In this document: piece by piece, positions 1-8,536 of the stretch
Position numbering within the stretch: position 1 is the stretch's first letter
Layout: the number at the start of each line of letters is the position of its first letter
DNA from: Pseudomonadota bacterium
GTDB taxonomy: Bacteria; Pseudomonadota; Gammaproteobacteria; Competibacterales; Competibacteraceae
DNA length: 64,000 bases
Reading direction: 5' to 3'
Assembly: GCA_022709365.1 (NCBI GenBank)
Contig: JAKLIY010000004.1
Location: forward strand, 62,001-126,000
The notes under the pieces: model-generated
What the model was told of the DNA's origin: nothing
Database searches by the model: none
What the model saw: the letters and a program-made list of their open reading frames with translations, nothing else
Made by a program: the position numbers and the translations under genes

Positions 1-1254
1 AGCGCCTTGGCCGCCGATCAGATGGACATCGGTCGCTTTCTGACCCAGCGCGACCGGGTGTTAATCACTCGTGAACCGTTGACCGGCAAGGCGTTAAAAA
101 CGCTGGCGACGCCGATGTTCAACTACACCATCAGCTTTACTGACGATGCTAGCGAAACCGGCTGGTTTGTCCAGGAAGCCCGCAATGGCAACCTGCGGCG
201 GTGTTGGGATATTTCGATGCCGGAGGCGTTGGACCAGCCTCTGTGGAAGGGCTGCGCCCGCCGCGCCATCAACGGCTACATCCCCCGTTTCGAGGAGGAG
301 AACGCCTGGGACAGTGACAAGTACTCGCGTTTGGGGAACGAGGCTGATTTTGACCCACATCCCGGCGAACCGAAGACGCTCAATCATCTGGCCTGTGAAG
401 ACCGACAGTTGGATGAACAGCAACATTGGGTCGGGGTCGCGGCGCTGATGACGCTCAAGGGTGATGTGGACAACCTGGGGACGATCTTTCAGCAGGGTTT
501 GCGTGAACCGACCTTTGCCCGGATGGCGGCGCTCTCCCGGCAGCTCCATGCCTTTTTCGCCGTCTATCTGCCGGCGCTGTGCCAAAGTGAAGCACGGTTT
601 CACAATACGTACACCGTGTTTGCGGGTGGCGATGACTTCTTTCTGATAGGCCCATGGCGTTCACAAATCCAGTTGGCGGCCCGGATGCGCGAGGAGTTTC
701 AGCGCTATGTCGCCGGCAATCCGGGCATCACCTTCTCAGCGGGACTAGCGATGACCAAGCCGGGGTTACCGGTGCGGGCGCTGGGCGAATTGGCCGAGGA
801 TGCGCTGGAACGGGCCAAGGGGCATCCACTGGATGAACGGCTGGCCCCAGCGCTGAAGAATGCCGTGTGCTGTTTCGGCCAAACGGTCGGCTGGAATACT
901 TTTGCCGAGTTATTGAAAAACCGCGATGCTCTGGAGCGGCTGGCCGGCGAGTTAAAGCTCAGTACGGGTTATCTCTATGGCTTGCTGTATTTGATCGACA
1001 TGGCGGAAAACCTGCGTTCTGGCCGCATGAATCAACGCGGCGAATGCAAGATCAACCCTGAAAACGCGCTGTGGCATTCCCGCTTTGTCTATCGCACTCG
1101 CCGGTTGCTGGAACGGCAGAAGGGGATGGATGAAGCCGCCCGCCGGCGCTGGCAACAGGAAATCGCCGCGATTATTGCCAATGGCGGCATCGAACGCTTC
1201 GCCGGCGCGTACAAAATCGCCCTGTTCACTTACCTCTACCAACAACGGGATTAG
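1..1254 (+). CDS. cas10: Cas10/Csm1, type III-A CRISPR large subunit (5' end outside window)
   Basis: This is the signature subunit of the type III-A (Csm) interference complex. On target RNA binding its Palm domain makes cyclic oligoadenylate from ATP. The frame is open from the first base, so the gene starts upstream and any N-terminal HD nuclease domain cannot be judged. The visible part has a Palm segment with LKGDVDNLG and the catalytic GGDD in TVFAGGDDFFL (DNA 625-636), then a helical C-terminal domain. An intact GGDD predicts active second-messenger synthesis, which fits the two CARF-HEPN genes downstream. It is followed 11 bases later by csm2 in the same operon. The TTG at position 7 is not a credible start. 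Confidence 0.95.
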   Translation, partial: SALAADQMDIGRFLTQRDRVLITREPLTGKALKTLATPMFNYTISFTDDASETGWFVQEARNGNLRRCWDISMPEALDQPLWKGCARRAINGYIPRFEEENAWDSDKYSRLGNEADFDPHPGEPKTLNHLACEDRQLDEQQHWVGVAALMTLKGDVDNLGTIFQQGLREPTFARMAALSRQLHAFFAVYLPALCQSEARFHNTYTVFAGGDDFFLIGPWRSQIQLAARMREEFQRYVAGNPGITFSAGLAMTKPGLPVRALGELAEDALERAKGHPLDERLAPALKNAVCCFGQTVGWNTFAELLKNRDALERLAGELKLSTGYLYGLLYLIDMAENLRSGRMNQRGECKINPENALWHSRFVYRTRRLLERQKGMDEAARRRWQQEIAAIIANGGIERFAGAYKIALFTYLYQQRD

Positions 1255-1265
1255 GAGAAACCACC

Positions 1266-1772
1266 ATGCTGAAGCCTTACGGAAATTCATCAAGAAGTCC
1301 GATTTCTTCATCGGTGCAAAGCAAAGCAGAACTCCGTCCGCCGAGTGTGGAACGCCCTTCTTCAACCAACAGTCAACGCAATGAACCTGCGGAAACTGAG
1401 GCCCATTTGATTTTCATGCCGTTGAATCCTGAGTTGTTTAACAAAGTAGCCCGACAGGAAGCGGAATTTGTCGCAGAGAATCGCAGCGCTAACAAACCCA
1501 GCCAGATTCGCAAGTTTTACGACGAACTGTGTATGTGGGAAACCAAGGTCAGTATGGAACCGAGCCGATTTAATGATTACCTGCCGTTTATTTTGATGCT
1601 CAACGCCAAGCTGGCTTATGCCAAGGGCCGCAGACTGGTGGATGATCATTTTGCCAAAATGATTGGCGACTGCTTAAAACAGGTGAAAGACCCGGAAACC
1701 TTGCGGATTTGCAAGCTGTTTTTCGAAGCCTTCCTGGGCTTCTACAAAGAACTGCGTCCATCCGACAAGTAA
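1266..1772 (+). CDS. csm2: Csm2, small subunit of type III-A effector
   Basis: Csm2 is the small helical subunit that lines the inner filament of the Csm complex. The core from about residue 55 (FNKVARQEAEFVAEN, then SQIRKFYDELCMWE) has the charged, helical character of the family. The 168-residue protein carries a Ser/Pro-rich N-terminal extension of roughly 50 residues not usual in Csm2. The ATG at 1266 has an AGGAG box 8 bases upstream that overlaps the cas10 stop. An internal Met at 1416 would give a more typical length, so the start is not settled. It lies between cas10 and csm3. Confidence 0.85.
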   Translation: MLKPYGNSSRSPISSSVQSKAELRPPSVERPSSTNSQRNEPAETEAHLIFMPLNPELFNKVARQEAEFVAENRSANKPSQIRKFYDELCMWETKVSMEPSRFNDYLPFILMLNAKLAYAKGRRLVDDHFAKMIGDCLKQVKDPETLRICKLFFEAFLGFYKELRPSDK

Positions 1773-1791
1773 AAACCAAGGATCATCGACT

Positions 1792-2505
1792 ATGAAATTG
1801 ACCCACATTGCCAAACTCACTGGTGAAATCGAACTGCTGAGCGGCCTGCATATCGGTAGCGGCAACAATGAAATGCATATCGGCGGCACGGACAACCCGG
1901 TGATTAAGAATCCCATTACCCAGGAACCCTACATTCCCGGCTCCAGCCTCAAGGGCAAAATGCGCAGCCTGCTGGAATGGCGGGCCGGCGTCGTTGCCTT
2001 TACTGAAGGCAAGCCCCTTGGTTTTGGTCATCTCGACCGACTGGGAAGTGATCAAATCGAGCAGGGAAAAAACATCCTCAAACTGTTCGGCGGCGCCCCG
2101 GAAGGCAGTAACCAGAATGAAAAACTCGTAGCGGAGATTGGCCCGACCCGGCTGGCGTTCTGGGATTGCGCCCTCAACCGGGACTGGGTGAAAGCGATGC
2201 GCGAGAAAAACCTGCTGCTGACTGAAACCAAGATGGAAAACATGATCGACCGGATTCGCGGCGTGGCCGAACATCCCCGCAATACCGAACGGGTGCCGGC
2301 CAGTGCGATTTTCGATTTCCAGTTGACCCTCAAGGTGCATGACGGCGAAGACCTGCTGGATACGGTGTTGGCCGGGCTGCGCCTGCTGGAACTGGGTGGG
2401 CTGGGCGGTTCGGGTTCGCGGGGCTACGGCAAATTGCGCTTCCGTGAACTGGCTTTCGAGCATGGTGAGAATTTGCAAGCCCGTCTCGAACAGACGCAAC
2501 CCTGA
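1792..2505 (+). CDS. csm3: Csm3, Cas7-family backbone and target RNA nuclease
   Basis: Csm3 is the repeated backbone subunit that cuts target RNA at 6-nt intervals. The 237-residue length is normal for the family. The RAMP fold shows IELLSGLHIGSG near the N-terminus, then HIGGTDNPVIKNP, in which D34 corresponds to the catalytic Asp of characterised Csm3 proteins. YIPGSSLKGKMRSLLEW follows, and a glycine-rich loop (GGLGGSGSRGYGKLRF) lies near the C-terminus. RNA cleavage is therefore predicted to be intact. The gene sits between csm2 and csm4. Confidence 0.95.
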   Translation: MKLTHIAKLTGEIELLSGLHIGSGNNEMHIGGTDNPVIKNPITQEPYIPGSSLKGKMRSLLEWRAGVVAFTEGKPLGFGHLDRLGSDQIEQGKNILKLFGGAPEGSNQNEKLVAEIGPTRLAFWDCALNRDWVKAMREKNLLLTETKMENMIDRIRGVAEHPRNTERVPASAIFDFQLTLKVHDGEDLLDTVLAGLRLLELGGLGGSGSRGYGKLRFRELAFEHGENLQARLEQTQP

Positions 2506-2529
2506 TCGTCCACTGGGGGAATAAGCGTC

Positions 2530-3492
2530 ATGGATATGATCACCTTGCGGATTCGCCCGCTATCGTCCTTCGGTACGCCACTGCTCGGCGATACGCTGTT
2601 TGGGCAACTGTGCTGGACGATTCGCCATCAGGCCGGCGAGGCGCGGTTGCGGGAATTGCTCGATGGCTATCTGACTGGCCAGCCATTTGCCGTGGTCGCC
2701 GACGCCTTGCCAACGGGCTATCTGCCCCGCCCGGCGTTGCCACTGAGCGGGTTTGAGCCACCGGCGGATGCCGACCGCAAGCGGTTGAAAAAGCGCCAAT
2801 GGATTCCGCATGACGCCTTGAGCCAGCCGCTGCGGAGTTGGCTGAAGGTCGCTCATTCCGACCAGGAAGTGACCGGCAAGCCCGATTTGAGTCTGCGGGA
2901 GAGCTGGCCGCAGCCGCATAACAGCATCAACCGGCAAACCGGGACGACGGGCGAAGGCGGATTTGCGCCCTATATGATGAGTCAAATCGGGTTCGCGCCG
3001 GGCGTGACGCTGGACCTTCACCTTGTTTTCGACCCGGCGCGGCTGGACAAGTCAGAGTTGCAAGCGTGGTTTTCGGGGATTGGCGCGACCGGCTTCGGGC
3101 GGGACGCCAGCATCGGTCTGGGCAAGTTTGCAGTGTTGGAAGTCGTCGAGACCGGGTTGACCGCCCAGACTAGCGCCAACGCCTATCTCACCCTGGCCCC
3201 GTGTGCGCCGCAGGGTTGCGGGTTTTTGCCGGATGCCAGCCGCTATCAGCCGTTCACCCGCTTTGGCCGGCATGGCGATCTGGCGGTGCAAAGCGGTCAG
3301 CCGTTCAAGACTCCGGTACTGTTGATCGCTGCTGGCGCGGTGCTGAAACCGGCCCGGTATGTCGAGACGGGCTTTGTCGGTCAGGGTTTGGGCGGCGACG
3401 GACGGTTATCCCGCGCCATTGCCGAGACGGTTCATCAGGGTTATGCGCCAGTGGTCGGTATTAGTCTGCCCGCATGGGAGAAACCAGTATGA
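2530..3492 (+). CDS. csm4: Csm4, Cas5-family subunit of type III-A complex
   Basis: Csm4 caps the crRNA 5' end and contacts Cas10. The 320-residue protein has a Cas5/RAMP-like N-terminus (ITLRIRPLSSFGTPLLGDTLFGQLCW) and a glycine-rich RAMP loop (GATGFGRDASIGLGKF, around residues 187-202). The order after csm3 and before csm5 is canonical. Its TGA overlaps the csm5 ATG (ATGA at 3489-3492), suggesting translational coupling. Confidence 0.92.
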   Translation: MDMITLRIRPLSSFGTPLLGDTLFGQLCWTIRHQAGEARLRELLDGYLTGQPFAVVADALPTGYLPRPALPLSGFEPPADADRKRLKKRQWIPHDALSQPLRSWLKVAHSDQEVTGKPDLSLRESWPQPHNSINRQTGTTGEGGFAPYMMSQIGFAPGVTLDLHLVFDPARLDKSELQAWFSGIGATGFGRDASIGLGKFAVLEVVETGLTAQTSANAYLTLAPCAPQGCGFLPDASRYQPFTRFGRHGDLAVQSGQPFKTPVLLIAAGAVLKPARYVETGFVGQGLGGDGRLSRAIAETVHQGYAPVVGISLPAWEKPV

Positions 3493-5123
3493 AGTTTCTG
3501 GAAGCCAGTCAGTTATTGATTTCCACCCTGTCGCCGGTACATATCGGCTGTGGCGAGGATTATGACCCGACCCGCTACGTCATCGAGAATGACACCCTGT
3601 ATGAGTTCGAACCCGGCGCGGCGATGGCGGTATTGACTGCACATGATCGGGAACAATTGCTGAAAATCGTCACCAGCCCCGCCAATGACCGGATGTTGCA
3701 ACAAGTTCAGGCGTTCTTTTATCAACGCCGGCAGGCGCTGATTCCCATCGCCAGCCGGCGGGTGCCGGTGGGGCCGAAGATGGTTGCGTTTTACCAGAAG
3801 CGGGTTGGCAAGACCGTTCAAGTGGAAGGCGACGGCGCGCAGCTTCTGAACCGGCTGGAGATCGAACGCACGTTTTTCAATCCGGTCAATGGCGTTCCGG
3901 TACTGCCGGGCAGCAGCTTGAAAGGAGCGATTCGCACCGCGCTGCTGGATGGACTCAACGAGGGGCGTCCTTTGGCGGGCCAGGAAAGAAGTCTGGCGTT
4001 GCAGCAACGGCTGTTTCGCTATGACCGTTTCGAGCAGGATCCGATGCGGCTGGTCCACTTGATGGATGCAGGCTTTATGGATGAGGCCGGCGTGGGCAGC
4101 GAGCTGCGTTTTGCGGTCAATCGCCGCCGTAAAGCGCCGAAACTGGGGGACAGCTCTATCCAAAGCCAGGCCGAGCAGCGCAATTTGTATCAATTGTTGG
4201 AGTGTGTGCCCGCCGCCCGTTTCCGGGTGTTTTCTGGACAATTGACCGTGCAGCAGATCGATCACCTCAACGATGACCGTCGTTTACCGGCGTTGCCTTT
4301 GCGCTGGAATACGCAGCAAATCGCCGCAGCCTGCAATCGCTTTTATCGTCCGCAACTGGAGGCGGAAATCCAGCAGATGCGGGAGCGGAGTTATCTGGAT
4401 ACGCAGTGGGCCAAGCTGATTGAGCAGTCACTGAGGGGTTCGCTGGGGCAGCGGCTGGATAAAAACCAGGCGTTTTTATTGCGGGTGGGCCGGCACAGCG
4501 GCGCGGAGTCGGTGACGCTGAATGGCGTGCGGGCGATCAAGATCCTACTGGGCAAGGATAGCGCGACGGGCAAGATGAGTTCGGAAAATCGCGCTGCCGG
4601 TACGAGCTGGTGGCTGGCGGCCAGCAACATTCAGGACCGCATCGGGATGTTGCCGTTTGGCTGGTTGCTGGTGGAGTTGCATCCAATGGATCAAGCACAG
4701 CCGGATGGGCGGGAAATGCAGGAGGTATTGGCCGGATTGTCTACTGAGTACGCAGGCTGGATCGACCGCGAGCGGGAACGAATGCGTCAGCAGGCGGAAA
4801 CCGAGGCCCAGCGGCAGGTTGAGGAACAGGTGCGTCAAGCGGCGGCGTCGATCGAAGCCGCACTCCCTCCGGAACAGAAAATCATTGCCGATTTGCAACG
4901 CTGGTTTGAGGAAGATCAGGGCGTCAAACGCAAGGAACCGGGCGGGCGGATCGCCAATCGCTTGAACGAGTTGCTCAAGGAAGGATTGCTGTGGCCGGCG
5001 GCGGAACGCGAGAATTTGGCGAAATTGGCCGAGGCGATCTACGGCTATCTGGATTGGGGCGGCAGTAAAAAGAAGCAGGAACGCAAAGCCAAAATCCAGC
5101 AACTACGCCAAGGAGCCAGTTGA
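3489..5123 (+). CDS. csm5: Csm5, Cas7-family subunit with long C-terminal extension
   Basis: Csm5 sits at the crRNA 3' end of the Csm filament and helps crRNA maturation. The N-terminal part has the family look: LISTLSPVHIGCGEDYDPTRY, then VLPGSSLKGAIRTALLDGL. The chosen ATG at 3489 overlaps the csm4 stop; an upstream in-frame ATG at 3474 lies inside csm4 and is less likely. The protein is 544 residues, clearly longer than the roughly 350-400 usual for Csm5. The excess is C-terminal: an Arg/Glu/Gln-rich predicted coiled coil from about residue 424 to 455, then a Lys-rich helical tail ending KKKQERKAKIQQL. The extension's function is unknown. Confidence 0.9.
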   Translation: MKFLEASQLLISTLSPVHIGCGEDYDPTRYVIENDTLYEFEPGAAMAVLTAHDREQLLKIVTSPANDRMLQQVQAFFYQRRQALIPIASRRVPVGPKMVAFYQKRVGKTVQVEGDGAQLLNRLEIERTFFNPVNGVPVLPGSSLKGAIRTALLDGLNEGRPLAGQERSLALQQRLFRYDRFEQDPMRLVHLMDAGFMDEAGVGSELRFAVNRRRKAPKLGDSSIQSQAEQRNLYQLLECVPAARFRVFSGQLTVQQIDHLNDDRRLPALPLRWNTQQIAAACNRFYRPQLEAEIQQMRERSYLDTQWAKLIEQSLRGSLGQRLDKNQAFLLRVGRHSGAESVTLNGVRAIKILLGKDSATGKMSSENRAAGTSWWLAASNIQDRIGMLPFGWLLVELHPMDQAQPDGREMQEVLAGLSTEYAGWIDRERERMRQQAETEAQRQVEEQVRQAAASIEAALPPEQKIIADLQRWFEEDQGVKRKEPGGRIANRLNELLKEGLLWPAAERENLAKLAEAIYGYLDWGGSKKKQERKAKIQQLRQGAS

Positions 5124-5124
5124 C

Positions 5125-6402
5125 ATGCCCCCTATCATTCTGCTCTGCACTGTGGGCGGTTCGCACGAACCGATCCTGACCGCCCTGAGGCAAACCACAC
5201 CGGACTTCACCTGTTTCATTTGCACCGACCGGGACCCGGCGACTGGTCGCCCCGGTTCCGACGTGCAGATTCTCGGCAAGGGTTCGTGCATCAAAGCTCG
5301 CCCCAGCGACGATAAACCCAGTCTATCCAACATTCCCACCCAGGCCGGATTACGCGAAGACCAGCATGAGGTGGTGCATGTCCCTGTCGACGATCTGGAC
5401 GAAGTATTTCGTATTCTGTGCAGCACGATTCAAAGTCTCGGCCAGAGGTTTCCCGGTGCGCGGCTGCTGGCCGATTACACCGGCGGCACCAAGACCATGA
5501 CCGCCGGCCTGGTCAGCGCGGCGTTGGAAAGCGATGGGGTGGAACTGCAACTGGTCACCGGTTCGCGCGCTGATCTGGTCAAGGTGCGTTCCGGCATGGA
5601 AGCGGTCACCCAGGCTAATGTCGAGCGGGTGCGCCTGGAGCGGGCGATGCGGCCCTACGTGGCGGCATGGCGACGTTATGCCTACGCGGAAGCGCAGCAG
5701 GGACTGGCGGCGTTGCCCCGACCGCGTGACCGGGATTTGGCCGCCCGTTTAGCCATGCTGCGGGATTTGAGCCGGGGGCTGGACGCTTGGGACCGCTTCG
5801 ATCATGGCGTGGCGCTGGAGTGTCTGGAACCGTACCGGCCCCGGATTGGCGCGAGCTGGACGCTGCTGCTGGCGGCGCTCAAGCGACTGACCACCGAGAA
5901 CGAGATTCAGGAGCCGGCCCGGCTGTTCGATCTGTGGCGCAACGCCGAACGCCGCGCTGCCCAAGGCCGCTACGACGACGCGGTGGCACGGGTTTATCGG
6001 TTGCTGGAATGGTCGGCGCAATGGCTGTTGCGCAGTCGCTGCGGTATTGACACCGGCGATGTGCGGCCAGAGCAGGTTCCGCCGCACATGACGCTAACGC
6101 CGAACGACAAGGGCCGCATCTTGGCCAGTTCGATGAACGCCTGGGAATTATTAGTACACCATCAGCCCGACAGCCCGGCGGGTGCGTTCTTCCGCGCCGA
6201 ACGGAATGTGCTGCTCGACTGGCTGCACATGCGCAATCATTCGATTCTGGCTCACGGTTTCCGTCCGGTGGCGGAAAGCGACTGGCGCAAAACGGTGGAA
6301 TGGGCGCAAGCCGGGTTGCTGTCAGTATTGCTGCAAGAGACCGCCGTCTTAAAGATTCGGGAGCTGCCGCCACAGTTGCCGGTTCAGCCGCCGGCGGAAT
6401 GA
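5125..6402 (+). CDS. CARF-HEPN ribonuclease, Cas02710 (TIGR02710) family, Csm6-like
   Basis: Predicted cyclic-oligoadenylate-activated ribonuclease. The N-terminus has a Rossmann-like CARF domain: LCTVGGSHEPI at residues 7-17 and the ligand-loop motif DYTGGTKTM at 117-125. The C-terminal helical half carries an HEPN active-site motif R370-x6-H377 (MRNHSILAHGF). The 425-residue length and domain order fit the Cas02710 branch of the Csm6/Csx1 superfamily. It starts one base after the csm5 stop, so it is co-transcribed with the complex that would make its activator. The next gene is a second, different CARF-HEPN protein. Confidence 0.85.
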   Translation: MPPIILLCTVGGSHEPILTALRQTTPDFTCFICTDRDPATGRPGSDVQILGKGSCIKARPSDDKPSLSNIPTQAGLREDQHEVVHVPVDDLDEVFRILCSTIQSLGQRFPGARLLADYTGGTKTMTAGLVSAALESDGVELQLVTGSRADLVKVRSGMEAVTQANVERVRLERAMRPYVAAWRRYAYAEAQQGLAALPRPRDRDLAARLAMLRDLSRGLDAWDRFDHGVALECLEPYRPRIGASWTLLLAALKRLTTENEIQEPARLFDLWRNAERRAAQGRYDDAVARVYRLLEWSAQWLLRSRCGIDTGDVRPEQVPPHMTLTPNDKGRILASSMNAWELLVHHQPDSPAGAFFRAERNVLLDWLHMRNHSILAHGFRPVAESDWRKTVEWAQAGLLSVLLQETAVLKIRELPPQLPVQPPAE

Positions 6403-6413
6403 GGAGATTCAGC

Positions 6414-7622
6414 ATGAGCCATACCCTGGTTACTTTCCTTGGTCGGGCGGGCAATTACCAGTCTACGACTTACCGGTTTCCAGACGGTGAAACGGCGACG
6501 ACCCGCTATTTCGGATTGGCGTTGCGGCGAAAACTGCAAGCGGATCGTTTGGTGATGTTTGGCACCAGTAGCAGCGCCTGGGATGTCATTTGTCTGGATG
6601 ACGAGGGCGCAGCCTTGACCGGGGAGGCGCTGGATGCCGTTGAGCAAGTCCAAAATGCGGTCCAGGCCAATCGGGTGACAAAAGAGCTTCTCGATCCCCT
6701 AGCGGAACCGATCAGCCGGCGGTTGGGTTTCGAGGTGTGCTTTCGGGTGATCGGCTACGCTGACCAGATGGGCGAGCAACTGAAATTGCTGCAAGCCATG
6801 GCGGCTGAAGTCAAAGCCGGCGACCGGGTCAGCCTGGATATTACCCATAGCTTTCGCCACTTGCCGATGCTGGCGTTATTGAGCGCTCTGCATTTGCGTG
6901 AAGCTCGGCAAGTGACCGTTGAGGGTCTGTATTATGGGGCCTTTGAAATGAAACAGGAGGGAATTGCCCCGGTTATGAATTTGGCTGGCTTGCTGCGAAT
7001 TGCTGATTGGGTGGCGGCATTGAATACCTTTGATAAGGACGGTGATTATGGCGCATTCGTTGATTTGATGGAGAAGGATGGCGTATCAACGCATCAGGCC
7101 AATTATTTGCGGCGGGCGACGTTTCGAGAGCGGACCTCTAATGCTTGGGAAGCTCGTGCTGACTTGAGAAATTTTGATGCGGTTCTGGATTCGGGATTGC
7201 CTGGTGTTTCGGATTTATTCGCTGATCAGTTAAAGGCGAGGATTCGTTGGCACAAGGGTCAGGATTTATTGGCTTGTCAGCGGGAGTTGGCTATCGAGTA
7301 CCTGGAACATCGCGATTATATCCGGGCAACTATTTATGCATTCGAGGGATTCGTGACAAGTCTGATTGATGATGAAAAGCATGAACGATTTTGGGATTTC
7401 CAAGATCGTGATAGAGCACGTAAAGAGTATCAGAGTGGATTGCGAGGCAAAAAATCGTTACTGAGCGATTATTTTTTGCTCAAGGCGTTGCGTAATGCTC
7501 TGGCTCATGGGACACGACCAGATGATGAAAAGATTAAACAAAAGGTGGAGCGTGTTTTAAGCGATCCCAAGCTATTGCAAGAAGAGTTACGGTGCTTGAT
7601 TAAGAAATTGTTACCTCTTTGA
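6414..7622 (+). CDS. csx2: CARF-HEPN protein, Csx2/TM1812 (TIGR02221) family
   Basis: Second predicted cyclic-oligoadenylate sensor and ribonuclease. The ATG at 6414 is preceded by GAGGAG and follows the previous stop by 11 bases; the longer open frame reaching back to 6300 overlaps the preceding gene and is rejected. The protein is 402 residues: a CARF domain beginning SHTLVTFLGRAGNYQ with a conserved DITHSFRHLP at 142-151, then a helical C-terminal region ending in HEPN motif R360-x4-H365 (RNALAHG). From about 6900 on the gene is visibly more AT-rich than its neighbours. Family assignment is by motif recognition. Confidence 0.82.
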   Translation: MSHTLVTFLGRAGNYQSTTYRFPDGETATTRYFGLALRRKLQADRLVMFGTSSSAWDVICLDDEGAALTGEALDAVEQVQNAVQANRVTKELLDPLAEPISRRLGFEVCFRVIGYADQMGEQLKLLQAMAAEVKAGDRVSLDITHSFRHLPMLALLSALHLREARQVTVEGLYYGAFEMKQEGIAPVMNLAGLLRIADWVAALNTFDKDGDYGAFVDLMEKDGVSTHQANYLRRATFRERTSNAWEARADLRNFDAVLDSGLPGVSDLFADQLKARIRWHKGQDLLACQRELAIEYLEHRDYIRATIYAFEGFVTSLIDDEKHERFWDFQDRDRARKEYQSGLRGKKSLLSDYFLLKALRNALAHGTRPDDEKIKQKVERVLSDPKLLQEELRCLIKKLLPL

Positions 7623-7637
7623 TTTTTGGTTGCTGAA

Positions 7638-7952
7638 ATGACCACCTATTTTGTCTCCCGTCATCCCGGCGCACGGGAGTGGGCTGCTGGGGAAGGCGTC
7701 GTCGTTGATACGGTGATTGCTCATCTTGATCCTGATGTGATTCAGCCCGGCGATGTCGTGATCGGCACCCTGCCAGTGCATCTGGCGGCGCAAGTCTGCC
7801 AGCGCGGCGGACGGTTTTTGCATTTGAGTGTGGATGCGCCGCCGGAGTGGCGGGGACGGGAATTAACCGCCGCCGATTTGCGTCAATGCGGGGCGCGGCT
7901 GGAAGAGTATCAGGTGTTGCAAAAAATCACCCAGGGTGTTGCCCTGGGCTAA
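7638..7952 (+). CDS. csx16: Csx16, type III CRISPR accessory protein
   Basis: Small (104-residue) protein of the Csx16/VVA1548 family. It begins MTTYFVSRHPGAREWA, then IAHLDPDVIQPGDVVIGTLPVHLA and GRELTAADLRQCGARLEEY, all characteristic. Csx16 occurs only with type III systems and has been proposed to be a ring nuclease that degrades cyclic oligoadenylate, which would make it the off-switch for the two CARF-HEPN enzymes upstream. The ATG at 7638 matches the family N-terminus. The last residues (ITQGVALG) and the stop codon are encoded by an inserted palindromic repeat element, so the native C-terminus has been replaced. Confidence 0.88.
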   Translation: MTTYFVSRHPGAREWAAGEGVVVDTVIAHLDPDVIQPGDVVIGTLPVHLAAQVCQRGGRFLHLSVDAPPEWRGRELTAADLRQCGARLEEYQVLQKITQGVALG

Positions 7953-8052
7953 AATTAGTGCGCCCCTTTGGGGTTTAAGCGCATAAAAAATCTATTTTTT
8001 TTAGCCCTGAAAGGGCGATTCAATGTTAGCCCAGGGCGTCGCCCTGGGTGAT
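7926..8052. repeat. REP/MITE-like element with 27-nt terminal inverted repeats
   Basis: The 27-nt arms at 7926-7952 and 8026-8052 are reverse complements of each other with three mismatches. Each arm is itself a hairpin of the type CCCAGGGC...GCCCTGGG. Two smaller hairpins lie inside (GCCCCTTTGGGG and AGCCCTGAAAGGGC). The same hairpin sequences recur at 16416-16867 beside a RAYT-type transposase, so this is probably a non-autonomous element of that family. Its left arm supplies the csx16 stop codon. Confidence 0.8.
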
Positions 8053-8171
8053 TAGGTGGTCTTTGCCCTCTCCTGCTTGCGAGCAAGGGAAGTCGGCAAG
8101 CTTGCCGTTCCTGCCTCTTTTTCGGCGCTGGCGTATAACGTTCTCCATCGGCTTTTCAGGAGAGCGCCGCA
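8053..8171. other. Intergenic spacer before cas2 with a 14-bp palindrome
   Basis: This gap separates the effector operon from the adaptation genes. It contains a perfect palindrome CGGCAAGCTTGCCG at 8094-8107, followed by a short T-rich stretch that could be a weak terminator on the + strand. A GGAG-like box (TCAGGAGAG) lies just upstream of the cas2 ATG. No clear -35/-10 pair was found. Confidence 0.35.
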
Positions 8172-8453
8172 ATGCCAAACCGCATCCTGTATCTCGCTGC
8201 GTATGACGTGACCGATCCCAACCGTTTGCAGGCGGCCCTGCATGTGTTGAAGGGCTATGCCTGCGGTGGGCAGAAGTCGGTGTTCGAGTGCTTTCTGACT
8301 GAGCGCGAGCGGCGGACATTGGTGTTCGAGGTGCGGCAGGTGCTGGATTTGTCCAGCGACCGTTTCCTGTTGTTGCCGCTGGGCAAGGTGACCGTGCGGG
8401 CGTTGGGGATCGCGCTGACGCCGGCGGACCCCGATTTCTATTATGTGAGTTAG
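8172..8453 (+). CDS. cas2: Cas2 (first copy)
   Basis: Cas2 dimers bridge Cas1 dimers in the spacer integration complex. The 93-residue protein has the ferredoxin-like Cas2 fold signature: RILYLAAYDVTDPNRL with the conserved Asp after beta-1, GGQKSVFECFLT, then DRFLLLPLG. It opens a four-gene block, cas2-cas1-cas1'-cas2'. It is quite different from the second Cas2 at 10381, so this is not a recent tandem duplication. Confidence 0.93.
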   Translation: MPNRILYLAAYDVTDPNRLQAALHVLKGYACGGQKSVFECFLTERERRTLVFEVRQVLDLSSDRFLLLPLGKVTVRALGIALTPADPDFYYVS

Positions 8454-8485
8454 CAGCGCCTGCCAGTCCGAACCACCCCGGCGCT

Positions 8486-8518
8486 ACGCGCCACCCCTCC
8501 TTTAGCCAAGGAGGGGAA
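8486..8518. repeat. Intergenic hairpin between cas2 and cas1
   Basis: CCCCTCCTT and AAGGAGGGG form a 9-bp stem around a short loop (TAGCC). It belongs to the widespread class of CCCTCTCC-type intergenic palindromes and recurs in related form near 9477, 18417, 48783, 51797 and 57807. It could attenuate or protect the transcript. Confidence 0.55.
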
Positions 8519-8536
8519 TACGATCAGGAGATTCTT

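Noticed and set aside
7..9. TTG as the start of cas10
   Set aside because: The frame is already open at base 1 and the protein lacks the N-terminal part of Cas10, so the true start is upstream of the window.
8094..8107. CGGCAAGCTTGCCG palindrome as a terminator or operator
   Set aside because: The stem is short with no proper loop or U-run, and no second copy was found; it is noted only as an intergenic palindrome.
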